DNA of 64,000 bases from Planctomycetota bacterium (GTDB lineage: Bacteria > Planctomycetota > UBA1135 > JACQFD01). The position numbers were made by a program, and so were the translations under genes. The stretch lies in NCBI GenBank assembly GCA_016200225.1, contig JACQFD010000025.1:34056-98055 (forward strand), read 5' to 3'. Under the pieces are notes generated by a model. The model was not told where the DNA came from and did no database searches. It saw only the letters and a program-made list of their open reading frames with translations. Below, one piece after another: positions 8,751 through 16,542 of this stretch (positions are counted from its first letter, which is position 1; every line of letters starts with the position of its first letter).

Positions 8751-9830
8751 TCACGCGATGGCCTCCCAAATCGTGAGCGCGATCAGCGTCGCGAATCCGA
8801 TAATTCCGAGGAATATGGATATTTCGCTGTTCGGCCGTTTGCGGCGAATCGCCGCGTCGATGAACGGCCAGAAAAACAGCACGGCTCCCGCCATGCCGGT
8901 CGTGACGACGGCCGTTTCGAGACCGGTTAATTTTAGCCATCGGAATGTAAAGAAAAAATACCACTCCGGTTTGATGTGCATCGGCGGATTCAATGGATCG
9001 GCGCGCTCCGCGAGACCGGCGGGGAAGGCGCACGCAAGCGTATTCAATACAATCGTGATCGTTAAGAAAACGAGGCACTCCGTCAGCATGTGATCCGGAA
9101 AGAACGGAAACGATTTTCGGTCCGCGGCGCGCTTCGAATCGACTTGCGCGACGCCGTGGAGACGCACGAGAAATATATGCGAACAAAGTATCAAGAAAAG
9201 CGCCGTCGGCAGAATGCCGATGTGTAATACAAAGAATCGCGTCAGCGTGTTGTCCGAAATGTTATCGCCGCCGCGCAGTAGCGACGCGAGATATTTGCCG
9301 ATGAGCGGCGTCGCGGCCGTCAGATTGCCCGCGACCGTCGCGCCCCAATAGGATAATTGTTCGTATACGAGCGAATATCCGGTGAATCCGAAGAATAGTG
9401 TAATTCCGAGAATCGCGACGCCCGCCATCCACGTGAATTCGCGCGGTTTTCTGTAAGTTCCGGTGAAATAGACGCGCATCACATGTAATATTACAGATGC
9501 GATCATCAAATGCGAAGACCATCGGTGCATGCTGCGGATCCACCAACCGAAGGTCACTTCCTCGGTGATCCTTTTTACGGAATCGTAGGCCCGGTCGGGC
9601 GACGGAACATAATAAAATGTCAATAAGATCCCCGTCGTGACCTGCACGAGAAATAAATAAAGCGGCGTGCCCCCGAGCGCGAACCACCAACGCTTCAAAT
9701 GTCCCGGTATCGGTTCGTTCAATCCCTCGACGAGGCCCTCGGATCGGATCGGAAGCCGCTCGGCGAAGAAACCCTTTTTTACAGTTCCTGCGGCCCCGGG
9801 CTCGCTTCCCGCGTGATTCGTAGTATGCAC
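8751..9830 (-). CDS. Cytochrome b (b6/subunit-IV fused type) of a quinol-oxidising bc-type complex
   Basis: A 359-residue integral membrane protein that binds two b haems and oxidises quinol. Haem ligands are visible as H102/H116 (in MHRWSSHLMIASVILH) and H203/H218; the second pair has 14 residues between them, the spacing of cytochrome b6 rather than mitochondrial cytochrome b. The Qo-site motif PEWY is present at 288-291, so the subunit-IV part is fused on. The Cys that binds haem c-n in b6 (YCLGG) is replaced by Ala51 (WFALGG). The GTG start follows the Rieske stop by two bases, so the pair is translationally coupled. No separate cytochrome c1 or f gene is present; the multihaem cytochromes in the same cluster probably take that place. 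Confidence 0.93.
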   Translation of the reverse strand: MHTTNHAGSEPGAAGTVKKGFFAERLPIRSEGLVEGLNEPIPGHLKRWWFALGGTPLYLFLVQVTTGILLTFYYVPSPDRAYDSVKRITEEVTFGWWIRSMHRWSSHLMIASVILHVMRVYFTGTYRKPREFTWMAGVAILGITLFFGFTGYSLVYEQLSYWGATVAGNLTAATPLIGKYLASLLRGGDNISDNTLTRFFVLHIGILPTALFLILCSHIFLVRLHGVAQVDSKRAADRKSFPFFPDHMLTECLVFLTITIVLNTLACAFPAGLAERADPLNPPMHIKPEWYFFFTFRWLKLTGLETAVVTTGMAGAVLFFWPFIDAAIRRKRPNSEISIFLGIIGFATLIALTIWEAIA

Positions 9831-9832
9831 GG

Positions 9833-10306
9833 TCAGCCCTCCGTCAATGTAATATAAAGAGCGCTATCCACGGGTTGAATTTCATATTTCGCGAGGCGCT
9901 GGCCGGCTTTCGCGGGCGGACCCGAAATGGCGACGCCGTTCACGTCGAAAACGCCGTTGTGGCACGGACAAATGAACTGTTTGGAGGATTCGTTCCAATG
10001 CACTTTGCAGCCGAGATGCGGGCAGACGTCCGAAAGCGCAGTGAATTGTTCCCCTGTATTCGTAATAACTACTTTTCGGCCGTCGGGAGAATTGTAAATT
10101 TTGCTCGTGCCGGCGGGAATGTCGTGGACGCCGCCCGCGTAGGCTTTCCAAATCCTGGGCTTGCGATTCGGCGTCAAATATCGGAGCGCGTGCACCGCGG
10201 CCGTTCCATAGGATGCGGCGAGTCCGCCGATCATGATAATCCATGTCATCATTCCGCGCCGCGTCGGCTTTGGATTCGTAATATTTAGATCACTTGAGTT
10301 TGTCAT
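9833..10306 (-). CDS. Rieske 2Fe-2S protein of a cytochrome bc-type complex
   Basis: A 157-residue protein. A twin-arginine-like TRRGMMTW followed by one hydrophobic helix (about 20-42) anchors it. The cluster-binding boxes are CPHLGC (C95, H97, C100) and CPCHNG (C113, C115, H116), with the usual roles of two Cys and two His as ligands and the other two Cys as disulfide. It moves electrons from quinol at the Qo site of the adjacent cytochrome b to a c-type cytochrome. The chosen ATG at 10306 overlaps the end of the 12-heme gene by 17 bp; an upstream in-frame start at 10339 would only add a basic extension inside that gene. Confidence 0.93.
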   Translation of the reverse strand: MTNSSDLNITNPKPTRRGMMTWIIMIGGLAASYGTAAVHALRYLTPNRKPRIWKAYAGGVHDIPAGTSKIYNSPDGRKVVITNTGEQFTALSDVCPHLGCKVHWNESSKQFICPCHNGVFDVNGVAISGPPAKAGQRLAKYEIQPVDSALYITLTEG

Positions 10307-11711
10307 GAATCGCCTCGAGGTCTTTGTCCGCCTGATCAAATATCGACTCGGCGTAGGGGAAATTGTGCGCGGCGTGGCCGAGTTTCACTAATGCAAGATT
10401 GGCTTCGACAGTCTTAATAAGCGTCGCCGCGGCATTTTTATTTGTATCGGCGCCCTTGTACGCGTCGAAGCTCTTGCGCGCTTCCTCGAGTTTCGCCGCG
10501 ATCTCGCCGCCGCGTTCGGAACCGAAGGATTTCCAGCCTTCGAGAATGTCGCCGAAACCTTTGTCGTGGCATTGATCGCAGGACTTCGCGTCGGCGGTTA
10601 ATACTAATTCTCCGCCGTTGTGCTTGAGCGTCATGTGGCATGCGAGGCAGCCCGCGCGAACCTTAAACATGGGGCTCTTGATCGCCTCGACCTCGTGCGC
10701 GCCCGTGCCCGCGAACATCTTGCGTTGATTTGTATGATGATTCGGATGGCAGGTCTCGCAGGAAGTCTCTTTTTCGACCCAGTCCTTTTCCAATGAATGC
10801 CGGATCTCAAGATGGCAATCCTGACAATCGATCGTCATTTCGCGGACGTGTTTTTGATGGATGAATTCCTTGTCGCCGATCCGCGAAAGATTATCCAGCG
10901 AATTGTGACATTGCATGCAGCGTTGCTTCGGCGCGTGTCCGGTGCCGCCGTTCAGCCCCGCGTGACAACTCTTACAATCGACCGGAGACTTCTCGATTTT
11001 CTTATGATCGAACGTGCCGCCGTCGATCTTAACAATTCCGGGCGCCTCGTGGCAAAGTGTACATTTCGAACGCTCGGGAGGCGCGTCCGATCTCAAATGG
11101 CAGAGCGTGCACGCGTCGCGATTCACCGTCATGTGTTCGTCGCGGAGTATTTGTGTATGACAACTCGCGCACGTCAAAAAAGATGTAAACTGCGCGGCCG
11201 GCGTGCTCGCGACGCCCGCTTTCGCCGCGGCGGCGGCGAGGTGTTTCTCATGATTAAACTTGGATTTAAATTTAGAATTCTGCGCCGTCGGAATCAGGCC
11301 TTCGAGCGAATGACATCCGGAGCGCATGCATGACTCGTCGCGGATATGTGCAAACGGTTTCGGGCCCTGCGTCCCCGTGAAATATAAAGCAACCTGCGAA
11401 ATCGCCGCAATTTTGCCGGAGATGAATCCCTCCATTCCGGGCGGGAAGTGGCACGCGATGCATGTAACATTTTTGTGCGATCCCTTCTTCCACGAATCGT
11501 AATAAGGCTGCATGTAATGGCAGCTCGTACAGAACTCCGGGCGCGACGAGTACATCATCAATCCGCCGGCGCCGGCCGAAAGGACCACCGTCGCGCCCAG
11601 CGCGATTTTCAGCGCATGAATGGTAAATATTGCCCCGCACACCCATCCAAAGATGCGCGCAACGAGGCGCTTCCTGGGCATCGCCGGTTTGGTGTCCGCG
11701 GGTTTATTCAT
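10290..11711 (-). CDS. Dodecaheme NapC/NirT-like cytochrome c, membrane anchored
   Basis: A 473-residue protein with one N-terminal membrane helix (about residues 28-52) directly followed by a NapC/NirT-style first haem site (CTSCHYMQPY at 61). Haem sites at 61, 84, 181, 201, 217, 246, 265, 296, 318, 355 and 378 are CXXCH; the third, CMRSGCH at 128, is a CX4CH site, giving twelve in all. Residues 390-470 form a helical tail. NapC-type proteins take electrons from quinol or a bc complex and pass them to periplasmic partners. It sits directly upstream of and overlapping the Rieske gene, so it probably replaces cytochrome c1/f as the electron acceptor of the complex. Total haem count relies on the CX4CH site being matured. 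Confidence 0.88.
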   Translation of the reverse strand: MNKPADTKPAMPRKRLVARIFGWVCGAIFTIHALKIALGATVVLSAGAGGLMMYSSRPEFCTSCHYMQPYYDSWKKGSHKNVTCIACHFPPGMEGFISGKIAAISQVALYFTGTQGPKPFAHIRDESCMRSGCHSLEGLIPTAQNSKFKSKFNHEKHLAAAAAKAGVASTPAAQFTSFLTCASCHTQILRDEHMTVNRDACTLCHLRSDAPPERSKCTLCHEAPGIVKIDGGTFDHKKIEKSPVDCKSCHAGLNGGTGHAPKQRCMQCHNSLDNLSRIGDKEFIHQKHVREMTIDCQDCHLEIRHSLEKDWVEKETSCETCHPNHHTNQRKMFAGTGAHEVEAIKSPMFKVRAGCLACHMTLKHNGGELVLTADAKSCDQCHDKGFGDILEGWKSFGSERGGEIAAKLEEARKSFDAYKGADTNKNAAATLIKTVEANLALVKLGHAAHNFPYAESIFDQADKDLEAIHDKLK

Positions 11712-11742
11712 GATCGGTTATTGTTAGAATAATAAAACGAAA

Positions 11743-11803
11743 GCCTGGCGACGCGCGCCAGGCGCCGGAAACTTATAATGTTCGGCCGCGACGCGCGCGG
11801 CCG
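11743..11803. other. Two adjacent GC-rich hairpins with the same ACGCG loop
   Basis: In the 117-bp gap between the tetrahaem and the 12-heme genes, GCCTGGCG-ACGCG-CGCCAGGC (11743-11763) and CGGCCGCG-ACGCG-CGCGGCCG (11783-11803) each form a perfect 8-bp stem with an identical five-base loop. Neither has a T tract. On the minus strand they lie just after the tetrahaem stop and before the 12-heme start, so they could stabilise or process the mRNA, or lower read-through between the two parts of the operon. Confidence 0.5.
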
Positions 11804-11828
11804 GAGAGTCCATTCCCAACCCTATATA

Positions 11829-12431
11829 TTATTTCTTTTCCTTTTCGGGATTCTTGTGCGCGATTTCCTTATAAAACTTCTGGAAATCGAATTCCTTATA
11901 ATTTGGGGAATCTTTGTTATGGCACTTGATGCAGGTCTTCTCGTCGGGAATGATAATACCTGCTTTTTTGCCCAGATCGCGGCTCTTGGCGTGAACGTCT
12001 TCTTTGTGATATTCGCTGCCGGGACCGTGGCATGCTTCGCAGCCGATGCCTTCGGTTTTCTTAAACGTCGCTGCGAATTCCTCGGTTTTCGAACCGTAAC
12101 CGGTGGAGTGGCATTTCATGCATTGATCGCTCTTCTGCGGATCTTCGATCTTTAACTTTTCGCCGATGGCTTTCGCTTCGGGCGACGCGAGCACTTCATA
12201 AGCTTTCGCGTGCTTGGTCTTTTTCCAGACCATGTACGCCTCGCCGGTCGTTTTCTTAATATGGCAAAGTTTGCACTTGTCGACGCCGATGTATTGCCGC
12301 ACGTCCGCGGGTTTGGAATCCTGGCCCGACAGATAAATGCATGCATTAGCATTGGCCGGCCTTGTCTGCGCCGTCGCGAAGGCAATTCCGGCCGCGATGG
12401 TAATAATTCCGAGGATGCGCCTTGTTAACAT
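11829..12431 (-). CDS. Periplasmic tetraheme cytochrome c, c554-like
   Basis: A 200-residue protein with a signal peptide (MLTRRILGIITIAAGIAF, cleavage near residue 29) and four CXXCH sites at 53, 104, 131 and 167. The arrangement CKLCH-x45-CMKCHSTGYG-x20-CEACHGPGS-CIKCHN is that of the cytochrome c554 family, tetrahaem shuttles that in nitrifiers accept electrons from HAO. Its presence beside an HAO-like gene is therefore meaningful, although direction of flow is not known. I chose the ATG at 12431 because it gives a normal signal peptide; longer in-frame starts run into the upstream 13-heme gene. A lysine-rich C-terminus (HKNPEKEKK) closes the protein. Confidence 0.88.
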   Translation of the reverse strand: MLTRRILGIITIAAGIAFATAQTRPANANACIYLSGQDSKPADVRQYIGVDKCKLCHIKKTTGEAYMVWKKTKHAKAYEVLASPEAKAIGEKLKIEDPQKSDQCMKCHSTGYGSKTEEFAATFKKTEGIGCEACHGPGSEYHKEDVHAKSRDLGKKAGIIIPDEKTCIKCHNKDSPNYKEFDFQKFYKEIAHKNPEKEKK

Positions 12432-12448
12432 GATATTGACCAATAAGT

Positions 12449-13459
12449 TTAGTGATGGCAGATAGTACAATTCTCGCCGTTGTCGGCGTGAATTAATAGA
12501 TTCGGCAGGTGGCACGACCGGCAATCGGCATTCGGACCGGGGTGCGGAGGAGGAGGACGGTGCGGCGCCGACAGATGGGCCGGCGTCGATTTGTGACATG
12601 CCGAACAACCGTTCGCGCTGAGTGGTTCATGACAGGAAAAACAGTGCGCGGAAAATGTGCCGCCCCACGCGCCGAGGTGGTTCGAAGGACGCACTTCCGA
12701 GTGGCATCGTATGCAACTATCTTCGCGATGGCACGTCCCGCACGCCTCGCGGTCGAGTTCGGCCTCGCCCGCGTGGCCGCGCTGCCGCCAGAATTCATTA
12801 TGATTCGCCGGCGGCGTTTCCGCGTGGCAACGCTCGCACGAATGATCCGATTGGGGACCGTGGCAAATTAAACATTTCCCTTCGGCGAGCGCGTCGGATG
12901 AGCCGCGCACGTCGCGTCCGTGAAGTTTAAGAAACGCCGCGTTGTGCGACGGCGGCCGCGCGTCCTCTCGAATATTATTATGACAACTCGCGCAGTCGGT
13001 CTTGCGGCCCTCTTTCGCATGACACGCGATGCACGCGTCCATTTTTACAATAACCGATTCGTCGAGATCGGTGGATTGTTCGACGTCGCCGTGGCAGTCG
13101 GCGCATTTATACATTTTCGCGACGTGCGTCTTGTGCGAAAACTTCAAATCGACGAGTTTGTTCCATTCCGGAAACTTCAATTCGGTCGACGCTACAATTA
13201 CTTTTTCGAAATCCTTCGGCGTCTTGTCCGGCTTGATGTCGTGGCATGTGATGCACACGTCGCGGCTCGGCATTCCCGCGCGGTCCTCGGATTCCGCGTC
13301 CGAGTGGCACGCCTCGCAGGTCATTTCCTTTTTGATATGTGTGGCGTGCGAGAACGGTATGTCGCGCTTGCGGCCCGCCACGAGATTGACGATCACGCAC
13401 CCCGCGCACAGCGCCGTGCTGAGGCAGGTGACGATAATGAGCAGGGTTCGGAGTCGCAT
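12449..13459 (-). CDS. Exported 13-heme cytochrome c (c3/c7-like multihaem)
   Basis: A 336-residue protein with a signal sequence (residues 1-21, ending LCAGC, near to but not a standard lipobox) and thirteen CXXCH motifs at 48, 69, 119, 143, 156, 196, 208, 240, 249, 273, 285, 313 and 331, ending CTICHH at the very C-terminus. The FSHxxH segments (FSHATH, FSHKTH) supply distal His ligands as in cytochrome c7/c3-type proteins. Roughly one haem per 26 residues makes it a wire-like carrier. The start overlaps the stop of the porin gene as TAATG, so porin and cytochrome are translationally coupled, the arrangement seen in porin-cytochrome conduits. Whether it plugs the barrel is inference. Confidence 0.87.
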   Translation of the reverse strand: MRLRTLLIIVTCLSTALCAGCVIVNLVAGRKRDIPFSHATHIKKEMTCEACHSDAESEDRAGMPSRDVCITCHDIKPDKTPKDFEKVIVASTELKFPEWNKLVDLKFSHKTHVAKMYKCADCHGDVEQSTDLDESVIVKMDACIACHAKEGRKTDCASCHNNIREDARPPSHNAAFLKLHGRDVRGSSDALAEGKCLICHGPQSDHSCERCHAETPPANHNEFWRQRGHAGEAELDREACGTCHREDSCIRCHSEVRPSNHLGAWGGTFSAHCFSCHEPLSANGCSACHKSTPAHLSAPHRPPPPHPGPNADCRSCHLPNLLIHADNGENCTICHH

Positions 13460-14907
13460 TAGAATCGAATGATAAGATTAAAATCCGCGACGTGATACTC
13501 GCCGAGCGAGTCGGACTCGAAACGGTAACCCGCACCGATGGAAATCCGTTCGGATAATTTAACTTTTCCGCGGAGCGCATATTCGCGGCTGCGGAAACGC
13601 TCTTCGCCGAGAATATAATCGAGGCGATATAACGTATAATCGGTCGATGCTTCAATTCGGGCGGTCTTGCCGAAACGTTTTTCGATGCTCACACCGCCGC
13701 CGCCGGTGTTGACACTGTTGCCGTCGAAGAGGTCGCCCCGGACGGAAACGGCCACGTCTTCGATCGGAAACGGATCGAGCGTCAGCACGGCGTACACCTG
13801 ATCGAATTCATGATTAAAGAGTCCCTCGCTGGTGCCTTCGAGCAGCCGCCGGATGCGGTACCCGGCGCCGAGCTCGGCCGGTTTGAAAAGCGTTTTTGAT
13901 GCATTCAACCGGCCTTCCAGATATGGATGATAATTGCCGAGGACGCCAACCATCGGCGAAAACTCGGTCGCCGGAAGATCTGTAAAATCGTTTTGGCGGA
14001 GAATTTCGCCGCTCGCGCGGAAACCCGCGTCGCTGTCCGCGTAATTCAAACTGAAGTTTTCGCGGCGCTCCTTCGTGTCGAGCATCGAGTACGAGCCGCG
14101 CGCCGTCAGCGTTTTAAGCGGATGCCATTCGGCGCCGAAAACGCTCAGCAATTCTTCGACGCGATCGGGCAACCCTGCGATTTGCCGTCGGTCGCGCATG
14201 TAAATTTCGTCGATTGTAAATGTTAACGTTTTCGACGCGTGCAGTTTGACGCCCGTGCCCGCGACGACGTCGCCCTCGGCCGAAGCTTCATAAAAATGCA
14301 CGGGGACGCCGCCGTAGAACGTGAACGATGCGGGGCCGACGCGCTTCGTCTCGAGGTACGCGCCGTCGAAGCGAATCCCTTCTTCGCGCCAGAGCATCTG
14401 CCGGCCGACGCGGACGTTTGACAACGGACCGCCCGGGTTTGCCTCGGCGAACGCTTCATAAAGATAACTATGGAATCTTGAATTAAAGGTTTCCGAGAGA
14501 CCGAAAAACGGACTTCCGTTCTGTGGAAAATCATTAACATCCAGAATCGCCGAACCCGAGAGTCGGAAATGGAGCCCTTCTTTACCGATATTGGGAATTG
14601 TCAAGTCGAGGCCGAGCGAACCGAAAACGTCCTGATCCTTGACCCCGGTCGGACTGCTGCGCAATCGATAGCGCAAATCGAAATATCCGTCGAGTTTCAT
14701 GCCCGCGACCTTGGCCGCGGGAGATTTGTCGGTCTTTGCTCCGTCGTCAGTTTTTATGTCGGCGGCTGCGGGGCGCGATGGCGCGGACTCGGGCGTTGCG
14801 GGCGCCGTTTGCTGTTTCTCAATTTTTGCATCCTGTCCAAGCGCAACGCCGACCCACACGCAGGTCGAAGCGATTATTAATGAAAAGCGAGTGTTGCGCG
14901 GTCGCAT
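13459..14907 (-). CDS. Outer-membrane beta-barrel (porin-like) protein, first gene of the cytochrome cluster
   Basis: A 482-residue protein with a signal peptide (residues 1-24, ending GVALG before QDAK), a Pro/Ala-rich linker to about residue 70, then alternating amphipathic beta strands (LDGYFDLRYRLRSS, LHFRLSGSAILDVN, ISIGAGYRFESDS) to a C-terminal Phe (FNLIIRF), the signature of an outer-membrane barrel. It heads the operon that continues with multihaem cytochromes, and its stop overlaps the start of the 13-heme gene. By position it could be the barrel of a porin-cytochrome conduit, as MtrB or PioB are, but I see no N-terminal CXXC as in MtrB and no close match to that family, so an ordinary porin is still possible. 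Confidence 0.75.
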   Translation of the reverse strand: MRPRNTRFSLIIASTCVWVGVALGQDAKIEKQQTAPATPESAPSRPAAADIKTDDGAKTDKSPAAKVAGMKLDGYFDLRYRLRSSPTGVKDQDVFGSLGLDLTIPNIGKEGLHFRLSGSAILDVNDFPQNGSPFFGLSETFNSRFHSYLYEAFAEANPGGPLSNVRVGRQMLWREEGIRFDGAYLETKRVGPASFTFYGGVPVHFYEASAEGDVVAGTGVKLHASKTLTFTIDEIYMRDRRQIAGLPDRVEELLSVFGAEWHPLKTLTARGSYSMLDTKERRENFSLNYADSDAGFRASGEILRQNDFTDLPATEFSPMVGVLGNYHPYLEGRLNASKTLFKPAELGAGYRIRRLLEGTSEGLFNHEFDQVYAVLTLDPFPIEDVAVSVRGDLFDGNSVNTGGGGVSIEKRFGKTARIEASTDYTLYRLDYILGEERFRSREYALRGKVKLSERISIGAGYRFESDSLGEYHVADFNLIIRF

Positions 14908-15354
14908 GCGTTAAGACCCTCTTTGAATCGGGGATTCGAAGGTCCTTTCCATTCGGAGTTTATTATTAAAAATGAATGCGAAATCCAGAACAAAATCGAA
15001 ATGATAATGAAACGATTCGGATCGGGAGCGATTTCGCGAAGTTTGTTCCGCGAGCCGCCGGCCAATCGAACCGTCCGTGAATTGAGCTATCGCAAGGTCC
15101 GTACCGTTTGGGCCGTACTCGGAATCGTCGAATTAACAGTAAATTGGTGCTCATTCAAAACGGATCGTGGGGAGTCAGCGACATGCTCAATGGTGCAGGG
15201 GGTGACAGGGCGACGCTCGGCATCGCGGCGATCCGGCCGCGGCGCGCGATGGCAAAATCGAGGCTTCCGCGCTCCGCGGAATTGTTAAGAGTCGGCGCGG
15301 GACTCACGCGCGCGGGGGTCGACTGTTTTTCTTAAATAATCAAAAACGCCGAGT
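14908..15354. promoter_or_regulatory. Upstream region of the porin-cytochrome operon, no gene seen
   Basis: This 447-bp stretch holds no convincing gene. It is the likely promoter region of the minus-strand cytochrome cluster: reading toward the porin gene there is an AT-rich block (about 14968-14978, TTTTTAATAATAA on the minus strand) that could be part of a promoter, and AGAGGG about 15 bases before the porin ATG. A short open frame on the plus strand (14923-15288) has no family likeness. Confidence 0.35.
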
Positions 15355-15570
15355 CTACTTTCCGGCCTGCAGCGCCAATTGCTCGAGTCTCAACGCTTCG
15401 CGCGCTTCATTCGAAACGGAAAATGTGTCGCGGATGTCGTCTTTGTTAACTTTATCGTTATCGTTGTTTTTAGTAGTCTTCGCGGTCGGATCGACCGCGG
15501 TGGCGCGAATGAGGACTTGAATCGCGCCGGCATTCGAGCAGGAATTGGAACCGCAGCAGGAAACGGACAT
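15355..15570 (-). CDS. Small cysteine-containing protein of unknown function
   Basis: A 71-residue open frame starting MSVSCCGSNSCSNAG (Cys5, Cys6, Cys11), followed by a charged Asn/Asp/Lys stretch and a helical end. A GGAG lies nine bases before the ATG, which supports translation. The Cys-rich start could bind a metal or serve as a lipid or redox site, but there is no signal peptide and no family is recognised. It is flanked by non-coding DNA on both sides. Confidence 0.5.
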   Translation of the reverse strand: MSVSCCGSNSCSNAGAIQVLIRATAVDPTAKTTKNNDNDKVNKDDIRDTFSVSNEAREALRLEQLALQAGK

Positions 15571-15708
15571 GGTGCACTCCGTGAATGATCGTGAACCCCA
15601 ACTTCAACGAATGAGCATCGGGCAGGGCGATGACGTCGCTTGAGCGCCCGCTCCGGGGCCGCATCGAATCGATACAATCGACGTGGAAGAAATTTCCGCA
15701 TGCTAATT

Positions 15709-16386
15709 TTATTTCTTTTTCCGCGGCTCGTCGGCGCGGAGCGTTCGAAGTTCCGCGACCGGACAGTCGGGACCCGGAATTAAATATTCATCGGGTCGCA
15801 GAATTCCGTCTTTTCGGAGATTGTTTAAATTGTATTCCCGAATGTCTCCGTTCGCGAACAAAACTACAGTAACGAATTGATGATTTGGCGTGGGATCCGT
15901 TGGATCCAAGGCAAATTGATTATCATCGGCGACGAGAGCCTGCGCGCTTGGATTTTTATCAATATCGGGATACGTCTCGAGATCCCGGCCGGCGTAGCCG
16001 GTGTATGTGCCGTCGACTGCGTCCCAATCGTCGAACCAATTCGAAGGTCTGCGACCTCGGATACCCGTTAACAATTGGTGGCGAATTCCCGGGCAGGTGA
16101 ACCGCTTTGCAAACGTATCATCTTGCACGGTCGGGTCCACGCGCCACAAAGATAAGAAAAACTTGACGCCGGATTCCTTGGGCCAGTCGCGGAATCGCAA
16201 CTTGTATTGTATTAAATCTTTATACAATTCGCTTAAGTTAGCCCTGCAGGCCTCCACGTTCGCTTTGTCGATCGCCCCCGGAATTTTCTGGACGTACACC
16301 GCAAAAACAAGCACGGGAATCAAGAACAGAGCCAATATCACAATGGCTCCAATAATAACTATTTGTTCCGAATACTTGGCGCCCAT
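15709..16386 (-). CDS. Membrane-anchored pseudopilin-like protein of unknown function
   Basis: A 225-residue protein that starts, with the ATG at 16386, in a single long hydrophobic helix (residues about 7-32, EQIVIIGAIVILALFLIPVL) followed by a helix (EACRANLSELYKDLIQYKLRF) and a small globular end with DATPN-type loops. An N-terminal helix of this type followed by a substrate-like domain resembles type II secretion pseudopilin-like proteins, but no prepilin peptidase site (G-F/M-E) is visible, so I call it only pilin-like. An extended upstream frame reaches 16656 but would overlap the divergent gene. It is transcribed divergently from 16543. Confidence 0.5.
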   Translation of the reverse strand: MGAKYSEQIVIIGAIVILALFLIPVLVFAVYVQKIPGAIDKANVEACRANLSELYKDLIQYKLRFRDWPKESGVKFFLSLWRVDPTVQDDTFAKRFTCPGIRHQLLTGIRGRRPSNWFDDWDAVDGTYTGYAGRDLETYPDIDKNPSAQALVADDNQFALDPTDPTPNHQFVTVVLFANGDIREYNLNNLRKDGILRPDEYLIPGPDCPVAELRTLRADEPRKKK

Positions 16387-16542
16387 ATTATTTATAATGT
16401 CAATCGAAGAACGCGAAGATGTCGCGATCGCCGCGAGGCGAAACGAAATGGTAGCGATTGCGCGATTCGAGGTTGCAAGAAAAGACGGCCGGTCGTGGTC
16501 CGCCATTGACGTCGCTTGCGACACTGGAGACACCGCGTCGCC

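Noticed and set aside
13459..14907. Calling the beta-barrel MtrB or PioB
   Set aside because: Position suggests a conduit, but the N-terminal CXXC and overall sequence of MtrB are not present.
14923..15288. A 121-codon plus-strand open frame upstream of the porin gene
   Set aside because: No Shine-Dalgarno site, no recognisable domain, and it covers the likely promoter of the cytochrome operon.
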